DNA from: Bradyrhizobium quebecense
Lineage (GTDB): Bacteria > Pseudomonadota > Alphaproteobacteria > Rhizobiales > Xanthobacteraceae
DNA length: 64,000 bases
Assembly: GCF_013373795.3 (NCBI RefSeq)
Contig: NZ_CP088022.1
Coordinates: forward strand, 4,464,001 to 4,528,000
Reading direction: 5' to 3'
The translations under genes were made by a program, and so were the position numbers. The notes under the pieces were generated by a model. That model was not told the origin of the DNA and did not search any database. It saw only the letters and a list, made by a program, of their open reading frames with translations. How positions within the stretch are numbered: the stretch's first letter is position 1; each line of letters opens with the position of its first letter. This document shows, one piece after another, positions 16,879 through 26,849 of this stretch.

Positions 16879-16999
16879 CCTCTCCCGCTTGCGGGGGAGG
16901 TCGGCGCGCGGAAGCGCGCCGGGTGGGGGCTCTCGCCCCGCGGAGGTTCTCGACCGTGGAGACACCCCCACCCCGGCCCTCCCCCGCAAGCGGGAGAGG
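16879..16999. repeat. Mosaic palindromic repeat, family A, copy 1
   Basis: Outer arms cctctcccgcttgcggggg and cccccgcaagcgggagagg are exact inverted copies, with inner inverted pieces gggtgggggc and acccccacccc. It lies between livF and livH, inside an operon. The arms are shared with copy 2 at 18601-18721. Such elements are widely dispersed in Bradyrhizobium and Rhodopseudomonas genomes. Confidence 0.85.
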
Positions 17000-17046
17000 G
17001 AGTGGAGCGTCCTCGCGGTGATCGTCCCGACCAATCCAATCATCCC

Positions 17047-17756
<710 letters not shown>

Positions 17757-17760
<4 letters not shown>

Positions 17761-18530
17761 GCCCCGATCCGGCGGCGCGCCTGCTCGGCGACGGCGGCAG
17801 CCAGGCTCGCATCCGCATCGGTGCCGAGATAGACCTCGATCACCCTGGCATCGCCCGCGACGTCCGCCGGCAGGCCTTCGGCGATCTTCTCGCCGTGATC
17901 CAGCACCATCACGCGATCGACCACCCGCATCAAGACACCCATGATGTGCTCGACCCAGATGATGGTGATGCCGAGCTCGTCGCGGATTCGGCGCAGCATG
18001 TCGGCGGCCTGGTCCATCTCGGTCTCGTCGAGACCGCCGAGGCTTTCATCGGCTAGCAACAATTTCGGTCCGGTGGCGAGCGCCTTGGCGAGTTCGAGCT
18101 TCTTCAACCCGGCCGCGCCCAGGCCTTCGACGCTGCTATGCCGATCGGTCGGCAGGCCGACCATCGCCAGCGCGCGTTCGGCCGCCTCCTCGGCCTTGCT
18201 GCGGCTGTGGCGGCCCTGGCCGTAGAAGCCGGCGAGCACGACATTCTCGAAAATGCTCAGGCGATGGAATGGCCGCGGGATCTGGAAGGTGCGGCCGATC
18301 CCGCCCACGATGATCCGGTGCGGGGCGAGACCGGCGATCTCGCGGCCGTCGAACAGGATCGAGCCCTCGGTCGGCGGCAAGGTGCCCGACAGCATGTTGA
18401 AGATCGTGCTCTTGCCCGAGCCGTTCGGCCCGATCAGGCCGAGGATTTCGCCCTGCTCGACGCGGAACGACACGTTGTTGACGGCGCAAAAGCCGCCAAA
18501 CCGCTTGACCAGGCCTTCGACGGCGAGCAC
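17757..18530 (-). CDS. livG: Branched-chain-type ABC transporter ATPase LivG
   Basis: The 257-residue ATPase has Walker A GPNGSGKST, the LivG block GGIGRTFQIPRPF, and Walker B LLLADESLGGLDETEMD; the signature region is GLGAAGLKKLELA, with the usual LSGG-type motif degenerate. The start codon is GTG 18530 with AAGGGAC upstream. The weak signature motif is worth noting, because LivG usually has LPYGxQRRLEIARAL; here it reads VEGLGAAGLKKLELAKAL, a Gln-less variant. Overlap with livF is 4 bases. Confidence 0.93.
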
Positions 18531-18600
18531 GGCGTCCCTTTCGCGAGCGCTAGTGCAGGATGAAGTCAGATTGAAACAGCCTGGCCGCAGACTCGCTGCA

Positions 18601-18721
18601 CCTCTCCCGCTTGCGGGGGAGGTCGGAACGCATCGAAGATGCGATCCGGGTGGGGGCTCTCTCCACGATACGACTCGTGGAGAGAACCCCCACCCCAGCC
18701 CTCCCCCGCAAGCGGGAGAGG
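18601..18721. repeat. Mosaic palindromic repeat, family A, copy 2
   Basis: The same outer arms as copy 1, cctctcccgcttgcggggg and cccccgcaagcgggagagg, flank inner inverted pieces around ctctccacgata and gactcgtggagag. It sits between the binding-protein gene and livG, so the liv operon carries two copies of one repeat. Confidence 0.85.
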
Positions 18722-18771
18722 GAGCGCGGTTCCTTCGCGGCAGCTATTCGATCTAATGTCATCTTGCTCGG

Positions 18772-20082
18772 CTATTTGTAGCTGTAGGTGGTGCCGGCCG
18801 GCAACGGCAGCACGGTCTCGCGCTGCATCTGCCTCTTCGGCCACACCACATAGGATTTATCGTCGATATATTGCAGCACCACCGGGAACGAGCGCGCGTT
18901 CTGCCCGGCGTACTGCTCCCCCTCGCCGTAGAACTTCACGCCGTAACCGAGCATGGTGCCGCCCTCGGGAATGTCGGTGTCGAGCGCCGCCTTGCGCAAC
19001 GCGTCCGGATCGATGCCGCCATACTTCTTGATCGCGCGCGGCAGCACGTCGTCGAGGAACACGTAGGCATTGGCTGCGCCGATGCCGACATGGGCGGAGC
19101 GGATCGGCACGCCGGGCTTCAGCCGGTCAAACTCCTCACCGACCATCTTGATGACCGGCGGCAGCTTGGCATCCATGCCGTTCTGGTTGGCGAGCCAGAT
19201 CGAGATCGGGTCGGTGTTGAAGAGATAATTGGCGTCGGCGCCGAGGCCTTCCTTCAGCTTCTCATAGACGCCATAGCCGGCGCCGTGGCCGACGATGGCG
19301 CCGAACTTCAGCCCCTGCTCGCGCGCCTGGCGGAATAGCAGCGTGATGTCCGGATTGTAACCGGTGTGGAAGATCACGTCGGGCTTGGCGCGCTTCAGCT
19401 TGGTGACCAGCGCCGACAGGTCGGGCGCGGTTGCCGAATAGCCCTCCTTGAGCACGATGTTGAAGCCGGCCTTCTTTGCACCGGCTTCGTTGCCCTTGGC
19501 GACGTCGACGCCATAGGCGCCGTCCTCATGGATGATGGCAACGCGGAGGTCCTTCGGCTCCTTGCCGAACTTGGATATGGAGTATTGCGCGATGAAGTCG
19601 GTCGTCATCATGCCGTACTGGTTGCCGGCGGCTTGCGGACGGAACACGTATTTGTAGTTCTTGCCGTCGAACACGCCCGAGGAGATGCAGGTCGTAATCC
19701 ACATGAACTTCTTCATCTGGTCGACCCGGGCCGCCACAGGCACGCATTGCGCCGAGGAGAAGAAGCCCATCACCATGTCGACCTTTTCCTGCTCGAGCAG
19801 GCGGACGGCCTCGTTGATGGCGATGTCGGGCTTGCTCTGCGCGTCGGCGTAGACGGCCTCGACCTTGTAGCCCTCGACGCCGATCTTGGCGTAATGGTCG
19901 AGCATGATCTTGACGCCGGTATATTGCAGCTCCGAGCCGCCGCCGGCCAGCGGGCCGGTCAAGTCGAAGATCACGCCGATCTTGATCTTCTTGTCCTGCG
20001 CATGCGCGGCACCGGCCACGCCCAGCGCCGCAAGCGCGACAGACAGACCCGCAAGCCAGCGGGCGGCCTTCCTGACCGGCAT
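18772..20082 (-). CDS. ABC transporter substrate-binding protein, Liv/amide type
   Basis: A 436-residue periplasmic binding protein for the Liv transporter encoded downstream. The start MPVRKAARWLAGLSVALAAL has a clear signal peptide ending at AHAQDKK, and GGGGAGGGATTC forms its ribosome site. The mature protein begins KIKIGVIFDLTGPLAGGGS, the typical opening of type I binding proteins. Its order (binding protein first, then livG, livF, livH, livM) suggests one operon, although repeats lie in two gaps. The ligand is unknown; relatives bind branched-chain amino acids, amides or aromatic compounds. Confidence 0.93.
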   Translation of the reverse strand: MPVRKAARWLAGLSVALAALGVAGAAHAQDKKIKIGVIFDLTGPLAGGGSELQYTGVKIMLDHYAKIGVEGYKVEAVYADAQSKPDIAINEAVRLLEQEKVDMVMGFFSSAQCVPVAARVDQMKKFMWITTCISSGVFDGKNYKYVFRPQAAGNQYGMMTTDFIAQYSISKFGKEPKDLRVAIIHEDGAYGVDVAKGNEAGAKKAGFNIVLKEGYSATAPDLSALVTKLKRAKPDVIFHTGYNPDITLLFRQAREQGLKFGAIVGHGAGYGVYEKLKEGLGADANYLFNTDPISIWLANQNGMDAKLPPVIKMVGEEFDRLKPGVPIRSAHVGIGAANAYVFLDDVLPRAIKKYGGIDPDALRKAALDTDIPEGGTMLGYGVKFYGEGEQYAGQNARSFPVVLQYIDDKSYVVWPKRQMQRETVLPLPAGTTYSYK

Positions 20083-20344
20083 GAATCCCTCCCCGGAGAT
20101 TGTGCACTGCATTTTTTGTTCGTGCCGCCCTATCACAGGGGGAGCGGCCGATGATGTCAAGCGCGATGGCTGCGTCGCCACGGCGCAGGCTTGCGCAAAG
20201 TTTCGGCGGAACGTTGCCGACGAGCTTTCCGACCGGAGAATTACGGAAGGCAACTTCGCTATTTCGGGTCACAAGCCGTCGATGACGACCGATCCAGGCA
20301 ACGACCACTTCACCCTCGGAAGCTGACTCTTATGACTACGTGCC

Positions 20345-21055
20345 CTACGCCGGCAGCTGCGTTTCGATGAAGGCGGTGACGAAGCGCGGCATCGCGGCAT
20401 TGAGATCGGCGCGGCTGCGCACCAGATGGATGCCGGCGAGTTCGGGATTTTTCTGGCGCGCGAGATTGGATTCGATGCGTGCACGTAGCGTGTCAGCGGG
20501 CATGTCGACGCGCAGGATCTGCATCATCGCGAGCGCGACACCGGTGTAGATGCAGTGCCAATCGGCATCCGCGCGGCAATCTGCCGCGGTAAGACCGGTC
20601 TCCTCCTCGAGCTCCCGCATCACGCTGCCGGCGATATCGACCGTGTCGACGCTGATGTCGTCGAGATCGGGCGTGCCGGAGGGGAAATAGATGCGTCCGG
20701 CGTTCGCCGTCCGCTCGCCCATCACCCCACACACGAAGGCGCCGTCGCTCGAGAGCAGCGCGCCCATGCCGAAGCCGTTGAATATCTCCTTGTCCGGAAA
20801 ACCCCAGTCGCGCCAGGCGAGGAAGCTTGCGAAATCGGTCTCGAAATAGCTCGCGCTGAGCCGCTCGCCGGCGAAGACCGGATCGCGCCCGAGCAGGACG
20901 CGGCCGTTCCACAGGTTCGGGTTGAGCCGCTGCTGCTCGGCGAAATGCGCGTCGATCTCGCCGCGCCGCTCGTCCGCGAACGGCCAGGGACGCCGCTGCA
21001 GCGCCAGGTCGAGCGCGGTGACGCGACAAATCAGCGGAGACGACATGTCACTCAC
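20345..21055 (-). CDS. NUDIX-domain hydrolase
   Basis: The 236-residue protein has a Nudix fold with a partly conserved box: GTPDLDDI ... DIAGSVMRELEEETGL supplies the REXXEE core of the GX5EX7REUXEEXGU motif, though the first glycine and glutamate positions are altered. The N-terminus carries an extra 60-residue region seen in NADH-pyrophosphatase-like or acyl-CoA-type Nudix proteins. The substrate is unknown. It lies between the liv binding protein and the orphan NitT-type binding protein, with no obvious operon partner. Confidence 0.8.
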   Translation of the reverse strand: MSDMSSPLICRVTALDLALQRRPWPFADERRGEIDAHFAEQQRLNPNLWNGRVLLGRDPVFAGERLSASYFETDFASFLAWRDWGFPDKEIFNGFGMGALLSSDGAFVCGVMGERTANAGRIYFPSGTPDLDDISVDTVDIAGSVMRELEEETGLTAADCRADADWHCIYTGVALAMMQILRVDMPADTLRARIESNLARQKNPELAGIHLVRSRADLNAAMPRFVTAFIETQLPA

Positions 21056-21088
21056 CGCAAATTCATTTCGGCATGATCTCCGCGCAAA

Positions 21089-22114
21089 TTATTTCGCGCT
21101 TCCGGTCGTCTTCTTGACCTGATCGACATATTTGTTGGTGTAGGTCTTGGTGACGTCGATCCCGGCCTTCGCGACCTCAGGCGAGCCCTCGCTGAACACG
21201 GCGAGCACGGCCTCCGCGCCCTTGGGATCCATCTTGCCGGTCTCCGAATACATCGGGATCGTGTTCTTCAGCGCTGCGAGATACTGCGCCCTGTCCTTTC
21301 CGACGATCTCGTCCGGCATCTTGGCCATGATGTCTTCGGCGGTGTGCGAATGGATCCAGGCCAGCGTCGCCATGATGGCATTGGTCAGCGCCTGCACCTC
21401 CTTCTCGTGGCCGTTGACCCAGGCCGCGGTCGAATAGAGCGCGCCGCCGGGATATTCGCCGCCGAACACCGCAAGCGTGTCGTGCTGGGTGCGGGTGTCG
21501 CTCAGGATCTTGAGATCGGAATGGCTGCCCTGCAGAACGGTGACGGCGGGATCGAGCATCACGGCAGCGTCGATCTGGCCCTGCTCCATCGCGGCCACCG
21601 CGGTCGCGCCGAGGCCGACGCCGATCACGGCGGCGCCTTGGGGATCGAGTCCGTTCTTCTTCAGCATGTATTTCAGGAAGAAGTCGGTCGAGGAGCCCGG
21701 CGCGCTGACGCCGACCTTCTTGCCGGCGAGATCCTTGATCGAATTGATCTCGCCGGTGTGCTTGGGCGAGACCACCAGCACGAGGCCGGGATAGCGGTCA
21801 TAGACCACGAAGGCCTGCAGCTCCTGCTTCTTGGCCGCGAGATTGACGCAGTGGTCGAAATAGCCGGAGACGACGTCGGCGCTGCCGCCGAGCACGGCCC
21901 TGAGTGCATCCGAGCCGCCCTTGAGATCGACCAGTTCGACCGCAAGCCCGGCCTTGTCGTATTCGCCAAGCTGCTTGGCCAGCACGGTGGGCAGATAGCA
22001 CAGGCAGGCGCCGCCCCCGACCGCGATGGTGATCTTGCTTTGCGCCGCGGCAAGGCCCGTGGACAGGGTCAGCGCCAGCAGCATTCCGGCAAGCTTGCCA
22101 AGCCATTTGTTCAT
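21089..22114 (-). CDS. NitT/TauT-type ABC transporter substrate-binding protein
   Basis: A 341-residue periplasmic binding protein. The start MNKWLGKLAGMLLALTLSTGL with GGAGGACGTC upstream gives a signal peptide cleaved near AAAQ. The mature part has the NMT1/THI5-like pattern: ACLCYLPTVLAKQLGEYDKAG, GSADVVSGYFDHCV and AGKKVGVSAPGSSTDFF. Related proteins bind nitrate, sulfonates, thiamine precursors or aromatic acids. No permease or ATPase is adjacent; the set at 26846-28446 on the same strand lacks its own binding protein and might be its partner, though 4.7 kb away. Confidence 0.88.
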   Translation of the reverse strand: MNKWLGKLAGMLLALTLSTGLAAAQSKITIAVGGGACLCYLPTVLAKQLGEYDKAGLAVELVDLKGGSDALRAVLGGSADVVSGYFDHCVNLAAKKQELQAFVVYDRYPGLVLVVSPKHTGEINSIKDLAGKKVGVSAPGSSTDFFLKYMLKKNGLDPQGAAVIGVGLGATAVAAMEQGQIDAAVMLDPAVTVLQGSHSDLKILSDTRTQHDTLAVFGGEYPGGALYSTAAWVNGHEKEVQALTNAIMATLAWIHSHTAEDIMAKMPDEIVGKDRAQYLAALKNTIPMYSETGKMDPKGAEAVLAVFSEGSPEVAKAGIDVTKTYTNKYVDQVKKTTGSAK

Positions 22115-22281
22115 GACGTCCTCCGTTCGACTGGCCGGCAAGATAGAGGAGCAAGCCTGCCTTGAGAAGGCGACTTTCCGGTTACTGGTCAAGCCTGCGG
22201 CCACGGCATAGCATCGCGGATACAGGAAAACGCCGAACAAGCACCAAGAATGCTTCAAGGGAAACACCAAGGGAGGTCTTC

Positions 22282-22731
22282 ATGAATCGTATTGCAACCG
22301 CGCTGTCGATCGCCGCTGCCTTCGCCGCCGGCTGTGGCGTCACCCATCTGCTGCGGCCGGCGCTCGCTGCCGAGAGCATCACGGCGCAGGTCATCCACAC
22401 CGGCGAGATGGAGGGCGACAAGCTCGGCGACGCCAACAAGGTCGGCTTCCGCTCGAAAATGTTCGTCGCGGCCGACGGCGCCACCGTCTCGATCCAGGAC
22501 GGTAACGTGCCGAAGCACATGCACCCCAACACCAATGAGATGCAATTCGTGCTCGAAGGCACCGGCACGGTCTGGCTCGGCGACAAGGAAGTGACGGTCA
22601 AGCCGGGCGATTTGATCGTGATCCCGAAGGGCACGCCGCATGGCGGCACCAAGCCGAACGGCCGCGCCATCAAGGCAATCGCGATCAAGACGCCGCCGCA
22701 GGCGCCGGATGATACCAAGCTGCTGGATTGA
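22282..22731 (+). CDS. Secreted cupin-domain protein
   Basis: A 149-residue protein with an N-terminal signal peptide or membrane anchor (MNRIATALSIAAAFAAGCG ... LAAES) and a single cupin barrel. The metal-binding residues are suggested by KHMHPNTNEMQFVLEG and PGDLIVIPKGTPHGG, giving two His, one Glu and one later His. The ribosome site is GGGAGG. Function is unknown; many small cupins of this kind are epimerase-like or metal-binding proteins. It diverges from the NitT-type binding-protein gene and is followed by a repeat. Confidence 0.83.
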   Translation: MNRIATALSIAAAFAAGCGVTHLLRPALAAESITAQVIHTGEMEGDKLGDANKVGFRSKMFVAADGATVSIQDGNVPKHMHPNTNEMQFVLEGTGTVWLGDKEVTVKPGDLIVIPKGTPHGGTKPNGRAIKAIAIKTPPQAPDDTKLLD

Positions 22732-22748
22732 CGGCGGCTTCCTCCCGC

Positions 22749-22835
22749 GTCGTTGCGAGCGGAGCGAAGCAATCCATCTCTCGGCATGTGCGGACCGATG
22801 GATTGCTTCGTCGCTTCGCTTCTCGCAATGACGAC
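22749..22835. repeat. Palindromic intergenic repeat, family B, copy 1
   Basis: The piece cgttgcgagcggagcgaagcaatccat and its inverted partner gattgcttcgtcgcttcgcttctcgcaatgacg form a long imperfect hairpin. The same words occur at 45937-46056. It follows the cupin stop and may act as a transcript end. Confidence 0.8.
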
Positions 22836-22949
22836 GTTGCGCCCGCCCCCAAGAGCCGGTTCCATTACATGACGATTGACAGATAATTCACTTGCCTCGC
22901 GTCCGCTCGCTTCATAATATGATGATTGTCATTTTACAGAGAGCGAACC

Positions 22950-24275
22950 ATGAGCCTGGACGATCACCCTACGGTCAGGGCGGTGCGCGCGCGCAGCAGC
23001 CAGCACGTTCACGACGTCCCGGTTTCTTCGGAACTGCTCAAGCGGATCGCGCGCGAGTGCGGCGCCGATGACGTCGGCATCATCGAGTTCGAGCGCGCCG
23101 CCATCGCGCCGCAGCGCGACTTCATCCGCAAGGTCTATGGCCGGACGCGTACCCTGCTTGCGATCGCCTGCCACATGAACCGCGAGCCGGTGCGCTCGCC
23201 TTCGCGCTCGGTCGCCAACGAGGAATTCCACGGCACCTACGATCACGTCAACGAAACCGCGCGTGCCATCGTTCGCGCGCTCGACGAGCACGGTATCCCG
23301 GCCTGCAATTCAGTCGCCGCCTTCCCGATGGAGATGGACCTGCCCCGGATCATGATGGTCCAGCACAAGCCGATCGCGGTGGAAGCAGGCCTCGGGCGGA
23401 TGGGAATCCATCGCAGCATCATCCACCCGAAATTCGGCAGCTTCGTCCTGCTCGGCACCGTCCTGCTCGGATGCGAGGTGGACGCCTATGACCAGCCGAT
23501 CGACTACAATCCCTGCCTGGAGTGCAAGCTGTGCGTGGCCGCCTGCCCGGTCGGCGCCATCAAGCCGGACGGCGGCTTCGATTTCCTGTCCTGCCACACC
23601 CACAATTATCACGACTTCCTCGGCAACTTCACGCAGTGGGTGGAGAAGGTCGCGGACTCCAAGGACGCCAAGGATTATCGCGCGCGCGTCCCCCGCACCG
23701 AGACGCTGAACATCTGGCAATCGCTGTCGTTCAAGCCGGGCTACAAGGCAGCCTATTGCATCTCGGCCTGTCCGGCCGGCGAAGACGTGATCGGCCCCTT
23801 CCTGCATGATCGGGACGCGCATTTCACTGAGGTGGTGCAGCCGCTGATCGACAAGGACGAATTCGTCTACGTAATCCCGGATACCGACGCCGAGGACACA
23901 GTGACGCGGCGCTTTCCGCACAAGAAGGTCCAGCATGTCACGTCCGGCCGCCATACCGGCAGCATCCAGGCCTACATCTTCTCGCTGTCGCTCGGATTTC
24001 AGCGCGGCAGGGCACGCGGTCTGGATTTCGTGACGCATCTGCGCTTCACCGGGGCAAGCGCGCTGGACATGACCGTCGTGATCAAGGGCAAGGATCTGCA
24101 GGTGGTGCCGGGGCGACATGTCGGAGACGCGGCGCTGATCATCACCGCCGATACCCAGGCATGGCTGCGCATCCAGAACCGCGACCTCGAACTGGCCGAC
24201 GCGATTGCCTCGGAGCTGGTGAGCTACAGCGACGAGAAATTGTTCGCGGCCTACATGCGGTGCTTCCCGCTCTAA
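22950..24275 (+). CDS. Ferredoxin-type Fe-S protein related to epoxyqueuosine reductase, with SCP2-like C-terminus
   Basis: A 441-residue protein. The central part has a [4Fe-4S] motif NPCLECKLCVAACPVGAI and a second one in CISACPAGEDVI, in the arrangement of QueG-like reductases. Residues about 330-430 look like an SCP2 sterol-carrier domain (LRFTGASALDMTVVIKGKD followed by ALIITADTQAWLRI). I chose ATG 22950 (MSLDDHPTV); the frame also opens at 22926. The usual cobalamin-binding neighbourhood of QueG could not be confirmed by eye, so a queuosine role is not claimed. It is convergent with the SDR-like gene, 3 bases apart. Confidence 0.7.
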   Translation: MSLDDHPTVRAVRARSSQHVHDVPVSSELLKRIARECGADDVGIIEFERAAIAPQRDFIRKVYGRTRTLLAIACHMNREPVRSPSRSVANEEFHGTYDHVNETARAIVRALDEHGIPACNSVAAFPMEMDLPRIMMVQHKPIAVEAGLGRMGIHRSIIHPKFGSFVLLGTVLLGCEVDAYDQPIDYNPCLECKLCVAACPVGAIKPDGGFDFLSCHTHNYHDFLGNFTQWVEKVADSKDAKDYRARVPRTETLNIWQSLSFKPGYKAAYCISACPAGEDVIGPFLHDRDAHFTEVVQPLIDKDEFVYVIPDTDAEDTVTRRFPHKKVQHVTSGRHTGSIQAYIFSLSLGFQRGRARGLDFVTHLRFTGASALDMTVVIKGKDLQVVPGRHVGDAALIITADTQAWLRIQNRDLELADAIASELVSYSDEKLFAAYMRCFPL

Positions 24276-24278
24276 CGA

Positions 24279-25004
24279 TCACACCAACAGACCACCGCCA
24301 TCCACGGCAAGAATCTGCCCGGTCACGTAGCTGTTCAGCATCAGATAGACATAAGCCGCGGCCGCCTCGCTCGGCGATGCGGCGCGCGGTAACGGCAAGC
24401 CTGCCACGTAGCCGCGCACCCTCTCCTCCGGCATCTGCTTGACGCGCTCGGTGAGAATGAGCCCTGGGCAGACGGCATTGACGCGGACCGGCGCAAGATC
24501 GACGGCAAGGCCGCGGGCCAGGCTCTCCATGGCACCCGCGGCCGCGGTAACAAACGGCATCCCCTTTTGCGGGCGGTGTGCCAGCAGGCCACCGGTCAGC
24601 GTGATCGATCCGTTCGCAGCGATCACGCGGCTGGCGTGCTTGACCGCCGCGAGCGAGCCCCAGAATCGAAGAGTGAGAGCCTCGCGCGCTGCAACGAGAT
24701 CGAGATCACGCGTGGCACCGAACGCCGGGAGGCCCTGATCGCCCGCCGTGATCGCGAGGTGATCGAAGGCGCCGACCCGATCGAAGAAGCGCGACGCGCT
24801 GGCTTCGTCGCGCAGATCGACGGTCATGCCCGCAGATCCCGGCAGCCGCGCGACCGCCGCATCGACATTGGCCGGCTTGCTGGAAGCAATCACCACCTCC
24901 GCGCCCTGCTCCCGCGCGAGCGCAGCGACGGCAAAGCCGATCCCCGACGATCCCCCGATTGCGATCACGCGCTTGCCGTCGAGCGACATCTTGGCGTCTG
25001 TCAT
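24279..25004 (-). CDS. SDR-fold protein with altered active site
   Basis: A 241-residue short-chain-dehydrogenase-like protein. The cofactor motif IAIGGSSGIGFAVAAL is intact, as is the DLRDEASAS acidic patch, and the C-terminus has the usual VDGGGLL. The catalytic YxxxK is missing: the expected stretch reads GMPFVTAAAGAMESLARGLA, with Phe and Ala where Tyr and Lys should be. It could be a non-catalytic NAD-binding protein or a divergent enzyme with a displaced Tyr. The neighbouring epimerase gene starts upstream on the same strand, so the two may be co-transcribed. Confidence 0.8.
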   Translation of the reverse strand: MTDAKMSLDGKRVIAIGGSSGIGFAVAALAREQGAEVVIASSKPANVDAAVARLPGSAGMTVDLRDEASASRFFDRVGAFDHLAITAGDQGLPAFGATRDLDLVAAREALTLRFWGSLAAVKHASRVIAANGSITLTGGLLAHRPQKGMPFVTAAAGAMESLARGLAVDLAPVRVNAVCPGLILTERVKQMPEERVRGYVAGLPLPRAASPSEAAAAYVYLMLNSYVTGQILAVDGGGLLV

Positions 25005-25023
25005 GGTCCGTCCTCCGCGGCAG

Positions 25024-25914
25024 CTACGCGAAATAAGCGGGGTGATCGATGTCGGCGATCAGCCCGGGCTGCTGCGGCCGCCAGTCGAGCCGGGCGCGCG
25101 TCCGCGCGCTCGAGGTCGGCACATCGAAGGCGACGAACCGGCTGAACATGCCGAAATGCTCGGCCGCCTCCTCTGAAGACTTCGACACCAGCGGAACGTT
25201 GAGCCGGCGGGCGATGACCTCGGCGATCGCCTTGAATGGCACGCCCTCATCGGCGACCGCATGGAACGGGCCGCCTTCGACGCCGGGCTCGAGCGCGAGC
25301 CGGTAGACACGGGCCGCATCCAGCCGATGCACGCCGGGCCAGCGATTCTGTCCCTCACCGATATAGACAGAGGCGCCCTTCTCGCGCGCAAAGGCAACGA
25401 GGCGCGGCACGAAGCCGTGGTCGCCATGACCATGCACCGAGGGCGGCAGCCGTACCACGGCGGCATGCACGCCGCGCGATGCGACCGCCATCGTCGTCGC
25501 CTCGGACGCACGCGGATAGGCCTCGGAGACCGGAATCGGCGGATCCTCTTCGGTCGCGACGCGGCCCTGCGCCACCCGCGCGACGCCCGATGTCGTGATC
25601 AGCGGACGCTTCGAGCCTTCGAGCACGGCACCGAGCGTCTCGATCGCCCGCCGGTCGTCCGCGCAGTTCTGCGCAAACCTCGAGAAGTCGTGGTTGAAGG
25701 CGCAATGGATCACGGCATCCGCCTGCGCGGCGCCGCGCTTCAGGCTGTCGAGATCTTCCAGCGTTCCGTAGTGAACCTCGGCGCCGGCGGCGGCGAGCGC
25801 TGCCGCACCCTTGTCGGAGCGGGTCATGCCGAGCACCCGATGGCCGGCGGCAATCAGATCATTCACGACAGCCGAGCCGACCCAACCGGTGGCTCCAGTG
25901 ACAAACACGCGCAT
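25024..25914 (-). CDS. NAD-dependent epimerase/dehydratase, extended SDR
   Basis: A 296-residue extended-SDR protein with the N-terminal [18 protein letters not shown]ossmann motif. The catalytic region is atypical: [13 protein letters not shown] and [22 protein letters not shown], and the YxxxK is not a clear fit. Members include ketoreductases and nucleoside-sugar epimerases. I chose ATG 25914 (MRVFVTG); ten further codons are open upstream. It shares a divergent 80-base control region with the XRE regulator at 25995. Confidence 0.82.
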   Translation of the reverse strand: MRVFVTGATGWVGSAVVNDLIAAGHRVLGMTRSDKGAAALAAAGAEVHYGTLEDLDSLKRGAAQADAVIHCAFNHDFSRFAQNCADDRRAIETLGAVLEGSKRPLITTSGVARVAQGRVATEEDPPIPVSEAYPRASEATTMAVASRGVHAAVVRLPPSVHGHGDHGFVPRLVAFAREKGASVYIGEGQNRWPGVHRLDAARVYRLALEPGVEGGPFHAVADEGVPFKAIAEVIARRLNVPLVSKSSEEAAEHFGMFSRFVAFDVPTSSARTRARLDWRPQQPGLIADIDHPAYFA

Positions 25915-25960
25915 CAGCAAGTCTCCAGGTTTTGCTGGCGACAAATCTGGGTCGCTGCGC

Positions 25961-25992
25961 TATCGTGGTAAAGTAGTGACGTTATCATGGTA
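25961..25992. promoter_or_regulatory. Direct repeat in the epimerase/XRE divergent region
   Basis: Two near-identical decamers, tatcgtggta (25961-25970) and tatcatggta (25983-25992), lie 22 bases apart, two helical turns. The second ends two bases before the XRE start codon. This is a good candidate for binding by the XRE protein, with autorepression and epimerase control. Confidence 0.5.
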
Positions 25993-25994
25993 TA

Positions 25995-26849
25995 ATGGCT
26001 AACAGGATGAGCGAACCGCTCACGCATGAGAACCTGCTCGGCGCCTACCTGAAGGACCGCCGCAGCAAGCTCGATCCGGCGACGTTCGGCTTTCCGCCGG
26101 AGCGGCGACGCACGCCGGGCCTGCGCCGCGAGGAAGTGGCGCAGCGCGCCAACATCTCGGCGACCTGGTACACCTGGCTCGAACAGGGCCGCGGCGGTGC
26201 GCCCTCGGCCGATGTGCTGGACCGCATCGCGCGGGCACTGATGCTGACGGAGGTCGAGCGCGAGCATCTGTTCCTGCTCGGCCTCGGCCGCACGCCCGAG
26301 GTGCGCTACCAGAAGAATGAAGGCGTCACGCCGCGGCTGCAGCGCGTGCTCGACGCGTTGCTGCCGAGCCCCGCCGTGATCAGGACCGCGACATGGGACA
26401 TCGTCGCCTGGAACCGGGCGGCGACCGTGATGCTGACGGACTACGGATCGCTGCCGCCGCGCGAGCGCAACGTGCTGCGCTTCATGTTCCTCGATCCGCG
26501 CGTCCGCGCCGCGCAACAAGACTGGGCAAGCGTGGCCCGCTTCGTCGTTGGCGCCTTCAGGGTGGACGCGATGCGCGCCGGCGCGGCCGCCGAAGTGCAA
26601 CCTTTTGTCGATGAGCTCTGCCGGCTCAGCCCGGAATTCGCGGCGCTGTGGCGCGACAACGACGTGCGAACCCATGGCCAGGGCGTCAAGCAGCTCCGGC
26701 ATCCGATCCTCGGCCCGGTCAAATTCGAATACTCAGCGTTCGCGGTCGATGGCCGGTCCGACCTCAGCATGATCGTCTACAATCCTGTTGACCCGGAGGT
26801 GACGGAGAAGATCCGCGGGCTGATGGATGCCGCACCGGTAGTGCCCTAG
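25995..26849 (+). CDS. XRE-family regulator with MmyB-like ligand domain
   Basis: The 284-residue protein has an N-terminal HTH of the XRE type (about residues 12-70, with TPGLRREEVAQRANISATWYTWLEQGRG). The MmyB-like sensor domain (about 110-270) includes TWDIVAWNRAAT, FMFLDPRVRAAQQDW and the C-terminal FEYSAFAVDGRSDLSMIVYNP. These proteins often respond to fatty acids or act on a divergent gene. ATG 25995 may be replaced by ATG 26007. The stop shares CTAG with the stop of the convergent permease gene. Confidence 0.9.
   Translation: MANRMSEPLTHENLLGAYLKDRRSKLDPATFGFPPERRRTPGLRREEVAQRANISATWYTWLEQGRGGAPSADVLDRIARALMLTEVEREHLFLLGLGRTPEVRYQKNEGVTPRLQRVLDALLPSPAVIRTATWDIVAWNRAATVMLTDYGSLPPRERNVLRFMFLDPRVRAAQQDWASVARFVVGAFRVDAMRAGAAAEVQPFVDELCRLSPEFAALWRDNDVRTHGQGVKQLRHPILGPVKFEYSAFAVDGRSDLSMIVYNPVDPEVTEKIRGLMDAAPVVP

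Noticed and set aside
22864..22938. Possible operator repeats atgacgattga and atgatgattgtcat upstream of the Fe-S protein gene
   Set aside because: The two words are only loosely alike, and no adjacent regulator gene exists to give them meaning.
24826..25176. Small plus-strand frames between the SDR and epimerase genes
   Set aside because: They are shadows of the two minus-strand genes and lack ribosome sites.
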